From the NCBI GenBank assembly GCA_025449775.1, contig JANWIS010000137.1, positions 1 through 13,829 of the forward strand: a DNA stretch of 13,829 bases, written 5' to 3'. The DNA comes from Ignavibacteriaceae bacterium. Lineage in GTDB: Bacteria > Bacteroidota > Ignavibacteria > Ignavibacteriales > Ignavibacteriaceae. Shown one piece after another: positions 7,450 to 13,829 of the stretch. Under the pieces are notes generated by a model. The model saw only the letters and a list, made by a program, of their open reading frames with translations, ran no database searches and was not told where the DNA came from. The translations under genes were made by a program, and so were the position numbers. Position 1 is the first letter of the stretch. Each line of letters opens with the position of its first letter.

Positions 7450-9432
7450 TTGGATCTTTCAATTATCATAGTTAATTATAATGTAAAAGAATTTCTTCAG
7501 AATCTTCTTCACTCCATTGAGAAAGCTTCATTAAAAATTTCAAAAGAAATAATTGTAATTGATAATGCATCAGATGACGGAAGTGTTGAACTGATCAGAG
7601 AAAAATTTTCCTCAATAAAGCTTATCCAAAATAAAATAAATCTCGGATTCGGAAGAGCAAATAATCAAGGACTTGTGATTGCACAAGGCAAGTATATTTT
7701 GTTCATCAATCCGGATTGTATAGTAAGTGAAAACACTTTAGATAATATGATTTCATTTTTTGAAGATCATCCTGAGTGCGGACTTGCCGGATGTAAAATT
7801 CTAAACTCCGACGGATCACTACAATTAGCTTGTAGGCGTGGTTTCCCTGGTCCTTGGACTTCTTTTACAAAAGTTACCGGTCTTAGTAACCTTTTTCCGA
7901 AAAGTAAAATATTTGCAAGATACAACTTGACTTACATGGATGAAGATCAAACTTACGAAGTTGATGCCGTATCAGGTTCATTTATGATTATAAGAAAAGA
8001 AGTATATGAGAAAGTTGGCGGGTTTGATGAACAGTTTTTTATGTATGGTGAAGACCTTGATCTTTGCTATCGTGTTCAAAAAGCAGGTTACAAAGTTTTC
8101 TATGTACATACAACACAGGTGATTCATTATAAAGGTGAAAGTACAAAACGCAGTAACATTGATGAAACAAAAATGTTTTATAATGCAATGCATGTGTTTG
8201 TTAAAAAGCATCTTTCGAGTTTCCTGGTAGTAAAATTAATATTAAGAACAGCAATAGGGTTCAGAAAACTTTTTGCCTTTTTAGGAAAAAGAAAATTAGC
8301 TTTTTTAACTGCATCAGCTGATTTTATTTTCTTCAATTTCTCTTTATTCGTTGCAGAAAAATTCTACAAAAGCGTAACAAACTGGGTTGGTTTTGATGTC
8401 AATGCATATGTTGTAATCTATACTGTTCCTGCACTTCTGCATATATTAGTTTCTTTATTTTCTGGTGTATATAAAAAAGATGTGGTTGCCGTTTTAAGAA
8501 ATTTCGGTTCGATCATAATAAGCTTTCTTATTCTTACCTCCGCAACATTTTTCTTCAAACAGTACGCATTCAGCCGAGCAGTAGTTTTAATCGCATTCAT
8601 TGTGTTTTTTGTAATTACAACTCTGTATCGTGTTGCATTAAAATTGTTTTTCAAAGTAGGTTTAATAATGGATGGAGCAATGAACCGGCGAACTTTGATT
8701 ATCGGAACAGATGGAGAAGCAGTTAACATTGCTGAAAAAATCAAGATGCAAAATTCATACGTGCATAGTTTCATTGGATTAATTGGGAACACACATTCCG
8801 ATACAGGAAAAGAAATAAATGGTTTTAAGGTTGTTGGAAGTGTGAATAACATTAAAAATGTATACACCGATAAAAAAATAAACGAAGTGATCTTTACAAC
8901 AAGAGAATTTACTTATGCTGAGATGATGTCAATTGTTTCATCGAGTAAAAGCAACAACATAGATTTTAAAATTGTAGGCTCCGATATGAATTTCGTTGTC
9001 GGAAAAAGTTCGGTGACAATGCTCGATGATATCCCGTTAGTCGAGTTGAGCTACAATATAGCAAGTCCGTCGGTCAGGATTTTAAAAGTGATGTTCGATT
9101 ACATACTTGCTGTGTCAGTTTTGTTTTCCATATATCCTTTTATATATTTCTTATCGAAGCTATCAGGCAAACAAACAGAATTCCGGAAATTTATATTAGC
9201 AGTTCCATCAGTTCTATCAGGTAAAAAAAGTTTTGTAGGACTGAAAGAATTTCATCAATACGGAAACACAGATATTGGTAAAACCGGTTTAACGGGATTG
9301 TGGTATATAGATGACGGAAATTTTTCTGATTCTGAAAAATTGGATATTTACTATGCAAAAAATCAGAACGTCTGGCTCGATCTGGAAATACTTGGAAAAA
9401 CTCTGAATAAAATGTGGAATAAAACAAACTAA
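7450..9432 (+). CDS. GT2 glycosyltransferase fused to a catalytically degenerate sugar-phosphate transferase module
   Basis: A 660-residue two-part protein. Residues 1-270 are a complete rhamnosyltransferase-like GT2 domain: IIIVNYN (5-11), IDNASDDGS (37-45), NLGFGRANNQG (64-74), INPDC (86-90), GGFDE (190-194) and YGEDLDLCYR (199-208). From about 283 it copies the layout of the 5287-6690 enzyme: four membrane spans to about 395, a Rossmann-like domain (TLIIGTDGEA from 415), then Asp550, a re-entrant-type helix with Pro563 and a C-terminal part. Between Asp550 and SFVGL (594-598) there are only about 47 residues where the active paralogue has about 102. The ER-G, KFRSM, DDPRV and catalytic Asp-Glu blocks are absent; GPRPE has become GLKEF and RPGITGW has become KTGLTGL. 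I infer an active GT2 and an inactive membrane/tethering module. The TTG start lies 8 bp after the previous stop; accA follows 2 bp on. Confidence 0.85.
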   Translation: MDLSIIIVNYNVKEFLQNLLHSIEKASLKISKEIIVIDNASDDGSVELIREKFSSIKLIQNKINLGFGRANNQGLVIAQGKYILFINPDCIVSENTLDNMISFFEDHPECGLAGCKILNSDGSLQLACRRGFPGPWTSFTKVTGLSNLFPKSKIFARYNLTYMDEDQTYEVDAVSGSFMIIRKEVYEKVGGFDEQFFMYGEDLDLCYRVQKAGYKVFYVHTTQVIHYKGESTKRSNIDETKMFYNAMHVFVKKHLSSFLVVKLILRTAIGFRKLFAFLGKRKLAFLTASADFIFFNFSLFVAEKFYKSVTNWVGFDVNAYVVIYTVPALLHILVSLFSGVYKKDVVAVLRNFGSIIISFLILTSATFFFKQYAFSRAVVLIAFIVFFVITTLYRVALKLFFKVGLIMDGAMNRRTLIIGTDGEAVNIAEKIKMQNSYVHSFIGLIGNTHSDTGKEINGFKVVGSVNNIKNVYTDKKINEVIFTTREFTYAEMMSIVSSSKSNNIDFKIVGSDMNFVVGKSSVTMLDDIPLVELSYNIASPSVRILKVMFDYILAVSVLFSIYPFIYFLSKLSGKQTEFRKFILAVPSVLSGKKSFVGLKEFHQYGNTDIGKTGLTGLWYIDDGNFSDSEKLDIYYAKNQNVWLDLEILGKTLNKMWNKTN

Positions 9433-9434
9433 AT

Positions 9435-10385
9435 ATGGGTAAGACTATCTTGGATTTTGAAAAACCCGTCTTCGAGCTGGAACAAAAACTCGAAGAAATG
9501 AAAAAATCATCTGACCGTCTTGGAATTGAAAAAGAAATTGCACTGATTGAAAGTAAGGTTGCACAATTGAAGGAAGAACTTTATAAAGATCTATCAAGAT
9601 GGCAGCGAGTACAGCTTGCGCGTCATCCTGATCGTCCTTACACCTTGGATTATATAGAGTTGATGACAACCAACTTTATTGAAATTCATGGCGATAGGCA
9701 TTTTAAAGATGATAAGGCAATTGTTGGCGGATTTGCCCAGCTTGATGATTATAAAGTAATGATAATCGGACATCAGAAAGGCAGAGATACGAAATCGAAC
9801 GTTTATAGAAATTTCGGAATGGCTAATCCTGAAGGTTACAGGAAAGCATTACGCTTGATGAAGCTTGCAGAAAAATTTAAAAAACCTGTAATAACAATGC
9901 TTGATACTCCGGGTGCTTATCCGGGACTTGAAGCAGAAGAAAGAGGGCAGGCAGAAGCAATCGCAAGAAATCTTTTTGAAATGAGCAAACTGCGAGTTCC
10001 GATTATTGTTTGTATAATTGGAGAAGGTGCAAGCGGCGGTGCATTAGGAATTGGAGTCGGAGACAGAATACTTATGCTTGAAAACTGCTGGTACTCTGTA
10101 ATCAGTCCTGAATCATGTTCAAGTATTCTTTGGAGAAGTTGGGATTATAAAGAACAGGCTGCTGAAGCGCTTAAATTAACAGCGATTGACCTTCTTGAAC
10201 AAAAAATTATCGACAAAATAATTTCAGAGCCGTTAGGCGGTGCCCATAAAAATCCTAGACTCGCAGCAGACAACCTGAAGGCCGCTGTACTTGAAGAATT
10301 AAATCAGCTGGTAAAATTAAAACCTGAAAAGCTTATTGAAAACAGGATCGATAAGTTTGGAAGTATGGGACCTTATACTGAATAA
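9435..10385 (+). CDS. accA: Acetyl-CoA carboxylase carboxyltransferase subunit alpha
   Basis: A 316-residue AccA of normal length. With AccD it moves the carboxyl group from carboxybiotin on AccB to acetyl-CoA, making malonyl-CoA for fatty acid synthesis in the cytoplasm. Visible blocks are the N-terminal coiled-coil helix (FELEQKLEEMKK), LARHPDRPYTLDYI, EIHGDRHFKDDKAIVGG, GHQKGRDT, FGMANPEGYRKALRLMKLAEKF, DTPGAYPG (157-164), the oxyanion-type GASGGA (198-203) and SVISPESCSSILWRS. The C-terminus keeps LGGAHKNP. The ATG at 9435 lies 2 bp after the stop of the GT2 fusion gene, so it is probably co-transcribed with the glycan genes, and an intrinsic terminator follows about 45 bp downstream. No accD is in the window. 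Identification is secure. Confidence 0.97.
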   Translation: MGKTILDFEKPVFELEQKLEEMKKSSDRLGIEKEIALIESKVAQLKEELYKDLSRWQRVQLARHPDRPYTLDYIELMTTNFIEIHGDRHFKDDKAIVGGFAQLDDYKVMIIGHQKGRDTKSNVYRNFGMANPEGYRKALRLMKLAEKFKKPVITMLDTPGAYPGLEAEERGQAEAIARNLFEMSKLRVPIIVCIIGEGASGGALGIGVGDRILMLENCWYSVISPESCSSILWRSWDYKEQAAEALKLTAIDLLEQKIIDKIISEPLGGAHKNPRLAADNLKAAVLEELNQLVKLKPEKLIENRIDKFGSMGPYTE

Positions 10386-10431
10386 ATGTTTAAAAGTGAT
10401 ATCAATTAAAATTATTTGAAGCAAATTATTT

Positions 10432-10455
10432 ATCCCGATGTAATCGGGATTTTTC
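10432..10455 (+). terminator. Intrinsic terminator after accA
   Basis: A perfect 8-bp inverted repeat, ATCCCGAT (10432-10439) and ATCGGGAT (10443-10450), has a 3-base loop (GTA) and is followed by TTTTC and more T-rich sequence (ATTTTT). It lies 46 bases past the accA stop and 30 bases before the thioesterase start. This is a classical Rho-independent terminator on the + strand, and it probably closes the glycan-accA transcript. The stem is symmetrical, but the + strand T-run is the better one. Confidence 0.8.
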
Positions 10456-10485
10456 ATTTTTGAAATAACTTATGATATTTTTTTA

Positions 10486-10902
10486 ATGCTAATACATAAA
10501 ACTACTATCAGGGTTAGATACTCTGATACTGATCAAATGCAATTTGTTTACAACGGAAAATACTTTGAGTATTTAGAAGTTGGAAGAACTGAAATGATGA
10601 GAGAGCATGGATTAACTTATAAAACAATCGAAGAGAATGGATTTCAAATGCCGGTTCATGAAATTTATTTGAAGTTTAAAAATCCTGCCTATTATGATGA
10701 GCTTCTCGAAATTGAAACAAGAGTTGAAAAATTACCATCTGCTAATGTTCATATTGATCATACAATCAGAAGTGAGGAAAGAAATGTGGTGATAGCAGAT
10801 GGATACATCGAGCTTGCATTCATAAAAACAATTTCAAAAAAAATAACCAGGGCACCGGAATTTTTTATTAAAGCATTAAATAAGCACTTCACAGAGGAGT
10901 AG
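10486..10902 (+). CDS. Acyl-CoA thioesterase, hotdog fold (4HBT, YbgC/FadM-like)
   Basis: A 138-residue single-domain hotdog thioesterase. The family signature is clear: RVRYSDTDQMQFVYNGKYFEYLEVGRTEMM with the catalytic aspartate probably Asp16 (second Asp in SDTDQM), and a long central helix (FEYLEVGRTEMMREHG). The usual 'DxMGxVYxxxY' has Gln in place of Gly after Met. The C-terminal strands are FKNPAYYDELLEIETRV, IDHTIRSE and IADGYIELAFI. The family hydrolyses acyl-CoA or related thioesters in the cytoplasm; substrate ranges from short-chain to aromatic acyl-CoA and cannot be set here. It follows a terminator, so it probably has its own promoter. Its TAG stop directly abuts the nadC start, so the two are likely translated together. 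It starts at ATG 10486, after an AT-rich leader without Shine-Dalgarno. Confidence 0.88.
   Translation: MLIHKTTIRVRYSDTDQMQFVYNGKYFEYLEVGRTEMMREHGLTYKTIEENGFQMPVHEIYLKFKNPAYYDELLEIETRVEKLPSANVHIDHTIRSEERNVVIADGYIELAFIKTISKKITRAPEFFIKALNKHFTEE
10893..10899 (+). promoter_or_regulatory. Shine-Dalgarno-like site deciding the nadC TTG start
   Basis: AGAGGAG lies at the end of the thioesterase gene, 3 bases before the TTG at 10903. It is the best match to the anti-Shine-Dalgarno sequence before any gene in the window. It supports the unusual TTG start directly after the TAG stop (10900-10902). The spacing is on the short side. Confidence 0.5.
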
Positions 10903-11760
10903 TTGAAAAATTATCTGACAGACATTATCAAAAGAGCACTTGATGAAGATATTCAAAGCGGTGATGTAACTACCGGCTCGATTATTCTGGACTCAACTCT
11001 TGCAAAAGGAAAATTATTAATTAAAGAAGATGGAATAATTGCCGGGTTGAATATATCAAAACAAGTTTTTCAAATGCTTGACAGCAAAGTTGATTTTAAA
11101 ATTCTGAGTGATGATGGAAACAAAGTCAAAAAGGGAAATATCGTTGCAGAAGTTTCCGGAAAAGCATCAGTTATACTTACGGGTGAAAGAACAGCTCTGA
11201 ATTTTTTGCAGAGGATGAGCGGAATTGCAACGCTTACAAATATCTTCATCGAAAAAATAAATCATACAAAAGCACAAATACTCGATACAAGAAAAACTGT
11301 TCCCGGCTTTCGTTTGCTTGATAAAGAAGCAGTTCGTTTAGGTGGTGGAAAAAATCATCGTATTGGGTTATTCGATTTATTTTTGATTAAAGACAATCAT
11401 ATCGAAATGGCTGGGTCTATCACGAATGCAGTTATTGCGTGCAGAAAATATCAGCATGAAAAAAAATCCAATCTTAAAATTGAAGTTGAAACAAAAAATC
11501 TAAATGAAGTACAGGATGCTCTGGATTGCAAAGTCGATATTATTATGCTCGATAATTTTAATATAGAACTGATGCATGAAGCAGTAAAACTAATTGATAA
11601 TGAATGCCTGGTGGAAGCATCAGGAAATATTACATTGAATAATGTAAAAGAAGTTGCTGAAACAGGCGTTGATTTCATTTCAGTAGGTGCGTTAACACAC
11701 AGTGTAAAAGCCCTCGATATCTCGCTTGAAGTAGAACTAAATAATCATCCAGATGTTTGA
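10903..11760 (+). CDS. nadC: Quinolinate phosphoribosyltransferase (decarboxylating), nicotinate-nucleotide pyrophosphorylase
   Basis: A 285-residue NadC of normal length. It converts quinolinate and PRPP to nicotinate mononucleotide, CO2 and diphosphate, the step joining de novo synthesis to NAD. Motifs in order are LDEDIQSGDVTT, ERTALNFLQRMSGIAT, the substrate-binding DTRKT (128-132) with PGFRLLDKEAVRLGGGKNHR (His152/Arg153 region), IKDNH (162-166), EVETK (194-198), IIMLDN, EASGN (238-242) and FISVGALTHSVKALDISLE. All are intact. The start is TTG at 10903, placed immediately after the thioesterase stop and behind an AGAGGAG site. Its last 8 bp overlap the start of the flippase gene at 11753, so translation is probably coupled. 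nadA and nadB are not in the window. Confidence 0.96.
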   Translation: MKNYLTDIIKRALDEDIQSGDVTTGSIILDSTLAKGKLLIKEDGIIAGLNISKQVFQMLDSKVDFKILSDDGNKVKKGNIVAEVSGKASVILTGERTALNFLQRMSGIATLTNIFIEKINHTKAQILDTRKTVPGFRLLDKEAVRLGGGKNHRIGLFDLFLIKDNHIEMAGSITNAVIACRKYQHEKKSNLKIEVETKNLNEVQDALDCKVDIIMLDNFNIELMHEAVKLIDNECLVEASGNITLNNVKEVAETGVDFISVGALTHSVKALDISLEVELNNHPDV

Positions 11761-13222
11761 AAAACTAAAAGAGCTGACAAAAGATACTGCCATCTATGGA
11801 ATAAGCACCATGGTTGGAAGGTTTTTAAATTTCATTCTCGTTCCTTTTTATACAAATATTTTTTCTCCATCTGATTATGGAATAGTTCAGCTTATTTATT
11901 CTTACGTCGCAATCCTGAATATTTTTTATATCTATGGTCTCGATTCAGCATATTTGAAGTTTGCATCCGTTAAAGATGATGGTGAAGATAAAGATAAATT
12001 TTCAACACCTTATCTGGCTATTTTTGGTTCCTCCCTGATCATCACTTTATTACTAATCCTGAACTCAGAAACTATTGGAACAGCGCTAAGGATCCCGGCA
12101 CAGTACAATTATCTTATTTATCTAGCTGCCGGAATAATTCTCCTGGATGCTAACACTGTAATTCCTTTTTTAAAATTGAGGTTGGAACGAAAAGCGAAAA
12201 TATTTTCATTATATAAGATCGTAAATATATCTGTGAACATTCTTTTAAATATTTATTTAATCCTGTTCCTGGGTTGGGGGATCGAAGCAATATTATTAAG
12301 CAATTTAATTGCAGCTATGGTATCGCTGCTTTTGGTGTTATCAACTATAGTTAAAAACTTCAGATTTAAATTCCATAAAATACTCTTCAATAGAATGTTT
12401 AGATTTGGTTTACCGTTTCTTCCTGCTGGAATTGCAGTAATGTTTGTACAGGTAATTGATGTTCCTATACTTGAAAAGCTGACTGATTTAAAAACCGTTG
12501 GTATTTATAAAGCAAATTACAAACTCGGAATTTTTATGATGCTGTTTGTAAGTATGTTCCAGTATGCATGGCAGCCTTTTTTCCTGCAAAATGCTAACGA
12601 TCCGAAGGCTAAGGAAATGTTTTCAAAAGTGCTTACTTACTTTACCCTTGTTGGAAGTATTATATTAATTTTTCTATCATTATTCATTTTTGATCTCGCA
12701 CAAATAAAAGTTGGTGGTTATTCTTTAATTGGGGAAGAGTACTGGTCGGGTCTTCATATTGTTCCTATTATTCTACTGGCGTTTCTTATAAATGGAATGC
12801 ACAATATCTTTTCAGCAGGAATATATATTGAGGAAAAGAGCTTATATATTCCTATTATTACTGGTTTGAGTGCAGTAATAAGCGTTGTTTCAAACTTTGT
12901 TTTTATTCCCATATTAAATATTACCGGAGCTGCATTAGCAGCTCTTACAAGTTATTTTGTTATGGCTGCAGGTTACTACTATGTTGCACAAAAATTTTTC
13001 CAGATTAGATACGAGTTGAAAAGAATCGGGCATATTTTATCAGCAGTGATTCTTGTTGGAGTTTTATTTTATTACCTTCAGTCAGTAAGCAAATTATTTT
13101 TTGTTTATAAAATAATTCTTTTAGTTTTATTCGTATTATATATTTATTTCATAGCAGTAAACAGGAATGAGATCAGGATGCTGAGAAGAAAATTTGCTGA
13201 AAGATTCACCGGAAAAAAATAA
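11753..13222 (+). CDS. Second flippase/polysaccharide exporter of the MOP superfamily
   Basis: A 489-residue integral membrane protein with about 12-14 hydrophobic spans. The N-terminus, TKDTAIYGISTMVGRFLNFI followed by LVPFYTNIFSPSDYG, is the typical first-helix pattern of polysaccharide flippases (PF01943/PF13440 type). FGLPFLPAGIA near residues 222-232 and TDLKTVGIYKANYKLG begin the second half. The C-terminus is basic (RRKFAERFTGKK). The family exports lipid-linked glycans, but the substrate here is unknown. It is clearly different in sequence from the flippase at 372-1661 and lies in a housekeeping context: it overlaps nadC by 8 bp and dut by 1 bp (TAATG). From memory, a flippase gene directly before dut is common in Bacteroidota, so this may be a conserved cell-envelope exporter and not part of the variable O-antigen block. 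Confidence 0.87.
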   Translation: MFEKLKELTKDTAIYGISTMVGRFLNFILVPFYTNIFSPSDYGIVQLIYSYVAILNIFYIYGLDSAYLKFASVKDDGEDKDKFSTPYLAIFGSSLIITLLLILNSETIGTALRIPAQYNYLIYLAAGIILLDANTVIPFLKLRLERKAKIFSLYKIVNISVNILLNIYLILFLGWGIEAILLSNLIAAMVSLLLVLSTIVKNFRFKFHKILFNRMFRFGLPFLPAGIAVMFVQVIDVPILEKLTDLKTVGIYKANYKLGIFMMLFVSMFQYAWQPFFLQNANDPKAKEMFSKVLTYFTLVGSIILIFLSLFIFDLAQIKVGGYSLIGEEYWSGLHIVPIILLAFLINGMHNIFSAGIYIEEKSLYIPIITGLSAVISVVSNFVFIPILNITGAALAALTSYFVMAAGYYYVAQKFFQIRYELKRIGHILSAVILVGVLFYYLQSVSKLFFVYKIILLVLFVLYIYFIAVNRNEIRMLRRKFAERFTGKK

Positions 13223-13677
13223 TGGAAAAACGTATTGAGATTAAGTTTAAAAGACTGAACAAACATTTTAATAATATCCCGCTTCCTTCTTATGCTACAA
13301 AGGGAAGTTCCGGGATGGATGTTTATGCAGCTCTTGAAAAACCAATAACACTTCCACATTCTGCAATTGAAATGGTGCCGACAAATATCTCTGTTGAAAT
13401 TCCTTATGGTTATGAAATTCAGGTTCGACCGAGAAGCGGACTTGCAGCTAAGCATGGAATTGGAATTTTAAATTCCCCGGGAACAATTGATTCTGATTAC
13501 AGAGGGGAAATAAAAATAATAATTATTAACTTTGGCAAGGAAGATTTTATTATTCAACCTGCCGAACGGATTGCCCAGCTTGTGATTTCGAAAGTCTACA
13601 AAGCAGATTTTGTTGAAGCTGAAGAGCTTAACAATACTTCAAGGGGAAGCGGTGGTTTCGGGCATACAGGCCGTTAA
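13222..13677 (+). CDS. dut: dUTP diphosphatase (trimeric dUTPase)
   Basis: A 151-residue trimeric dUTPase of normal length. It hydrolyses dUTP to dUMP and diphosphate, keeping uracil out of DNA and supplying dUMP for dTMP synthesis. All five family motifs are present: motif 1 GSSGMDVYAA (28-37), motif 2 RPRSGLAAKHGI (69-80), motif 3 GTIDSDYRGEI (87-97, with Asp90 the water-activating residue and Tyr93 stacking on uracil), motif 4 PAERIAQLVI (113-122) and the P-loop-like motif 5 RGSGGFGHTG (141-150). The ATG at 13222 shares its A with the TAA stop of the flippase, so translation is probably coupled. It lies 112 bp before dnaE, a sensible neighbour for a DNA-precursor enzyme. Confidence 0.97.
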   Translation: MEKRIEIKFKRLNKHFNNIPLPSYATKGSSGMDVYAALEKPITLPHSAIEMVPTNISVEIPYGYEIQVRPRSGLAAKHGIGILNSPGTIDSDYRGEIKIIIINFGKEDFIIQPAERIAQLVISKVYKADFVEAEELNNTSRGSGGFGHTGR

Positions 13678-13695
13678 CTCATAATAATTTTTTTC

Positions 13696-13708
13696 TTGTA
13701 AGTTACAA
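13696..13708. repeat. 13-bp palindrome between dut and dnaE
   Basis: TTGTAA-G-TTACAA is a perfect palindrome of two 6-base arms about a single G. It could be an operator for a dimeric regulator of dnaE or part of its promoter region, but it has only 12 paired bases in AT-rich DNA, so chance is possible. No matching regulator is visible. Confidence 0.3.
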
Positions 13709-13721
13709 CTAAAAAACGGTC

Positions 13722-13753
13722 GTTCAGGTAAAATTATTTTCCTTCACCTGAAC
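13722..13753. repeat. Inverted repeat (possible hairpin) between dut and dnaE
   Basis: A perfect 8-bp inverted repeat, GTTCAGGT (13722-13729) and ACCTGAAC (13746-13753), has a 16-base AT-rich loop. On the + strand no T-run follows directly, so it is not a classical terminator for dut. On the - strand a run of T (complement of AAAAAA 13711-13716) follows about 5 bases after the stem. It may be an mRNA hairpin, an imperfect terminator or an operator. Confidence 0.45.
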
Positions 13754-13789
13754 TGATTCAATTAAAAAAAATAATTATTTCTATTATCG

Positions 13790-13829
13790 ATGTCTGAATT
13801 CATTCACCTTCACAATCATAGCCATTATA
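13790..13829 (+). CDS. dnaE: DNA polymerase III subunit alpha, N-terminal fragment (3' end outside window)
   Basis: The last 40 bases open with ATG at 13790 and encode MSEFIHLHNHSHY before the window ends. The block FIHLHNHSHY matches the start of bacterial DnaE, where the PHP domain begins with a metal-binding HxHxx(S/T) strand close to the N-terminus. The replicative polymerase alpha subunit is normally about 1,100-1,200 residues. Only 13 codons are seen, so the call rests on the position of the HLHNHSHY motif at the very N-terminus. Another PHP-domain protein (PolC- or PolX-like) is possible but less likely. There is no Shine-Dalgarno before the ATG. Confidence 0.75.
   Translation, partial: MSEFIHLHNHSHY

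Noticed and set aside
8418..8867. Open frame of 149 codons on the - strand inside the GT2 fusion gene.
   Set aside because: It lies wholly within a well-supported + strand gene, its translation matches no family pattern I know, and it is probably a shadow of the coding strand.
7450..9432. The GT2 fusion as two genes merged by a sequencing error.
   Set aside because: The linker between the GT2 domain and the first membrane span runs in one frame without a stop. The second module also lacks its catalytic core, so it is not simply an intact neighbouring gene run together.
10416..10444. Sigma70-like pair TTGAAG (10416-10421) and TGTAAT (10439-10444) with a 17-base spacer, upstream of the thioesterase gene.
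   Set aside because: The -10 box lies inside the terminator hairpin and both boxes have mismatches; such pairs are frequent by chance in AT-rich DNA, and the promoter consensus of this organism is not known to me.
13144..13455. Open frame of 103 codons on the - strand across the flippase-dut junction.
   Set aside because: It covers conserved dUTPase motifs on the other strand and has no recognisable domain or start signal.
1..13829. CRISPR arrays, tRNA/rRNA genes, insertion sequences, toxin-antitoxin or other defence genes.
   Set aside because: No repeat-spacer pattern, transposase motif or structured RNA was seen by eye, and almost all of the sequence is accounted for by the genes listed.

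Overview
The window looks like chromosomal DNA of an AT-rich, Gram-negative bacterium. It most resembles the Bacteroidota/Chlorobiota side of the FCB group, and Ignavibacteria-like bacteria are my best guess. The reasons are the low G+C, the near absence of Shine-Dalgarno leaders, the protein style, and the housekeeping genes accA, nadC, dut and dnaE beside a surface-polysaccharide locus. This placement rests on recognition of protein families, not on a database search. All genes lie on the + strand, mostly 0-40 bp apart or overlapping. I see no RNA genes, CRISPR arrays, insertion sequences or phage genes.

Region 1 (1-5284) is a very AT-rich O-antigen/exopolysaccharide block. It holds the end of a probable methyltransferase, a Wzx-type flippase (372-1661), two GT4 glycosyltransferases (1682-2851 and 2892-4091) and a membrane-anchored GT2 glycosyltransferase (4121-5284). 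No Wzy polymerase is visible; it could lie upstream of the window.

Region 2 (5287-9432) has visibly higher G+C and looks like the conserved end of the same pathway. It holds a polyprenyl-phosphate sugar-1-phosphate transferase that would start the lipid-linked unit (5287-6690), a polyprenol-phosphate mannose synthase-like GT2 (6716-7441), and an unusual 660-residue protein (7450-9432). In that protein a GT2 enzyme is fused to a second copy of the sugar-phosphate transferase that has lost its catalytic segment. This degenerate paralogue is the most interesting object in the window.

Region 3 (9435-13829) is mainly housekeeping. It holds accA (fatty acid synthesis), an intrinsic terminator, a YbgC/FadM-type hotdog thioesterase, nadC (NAD synthesis), a second flippase-family protein, dut (dUTPase), and the first 13 codons of dnaE at the right edge. 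The thioesterase, nadC, flippase and dut abut or overlap (0, -8 and -1 bp) and are probably one transcript.

Taken together, a lipid-linked oligosaccharide would be started on undecaprenyl phosphate by the 5287-6690 enzyme, extended by the GT4/GT2 enzymes and flipped by the first Wzx. The degenerate fusion may tether a glycosyltransferase to the membrane close to the initiating enzyme. I found no defence system or other wholly new machinery.
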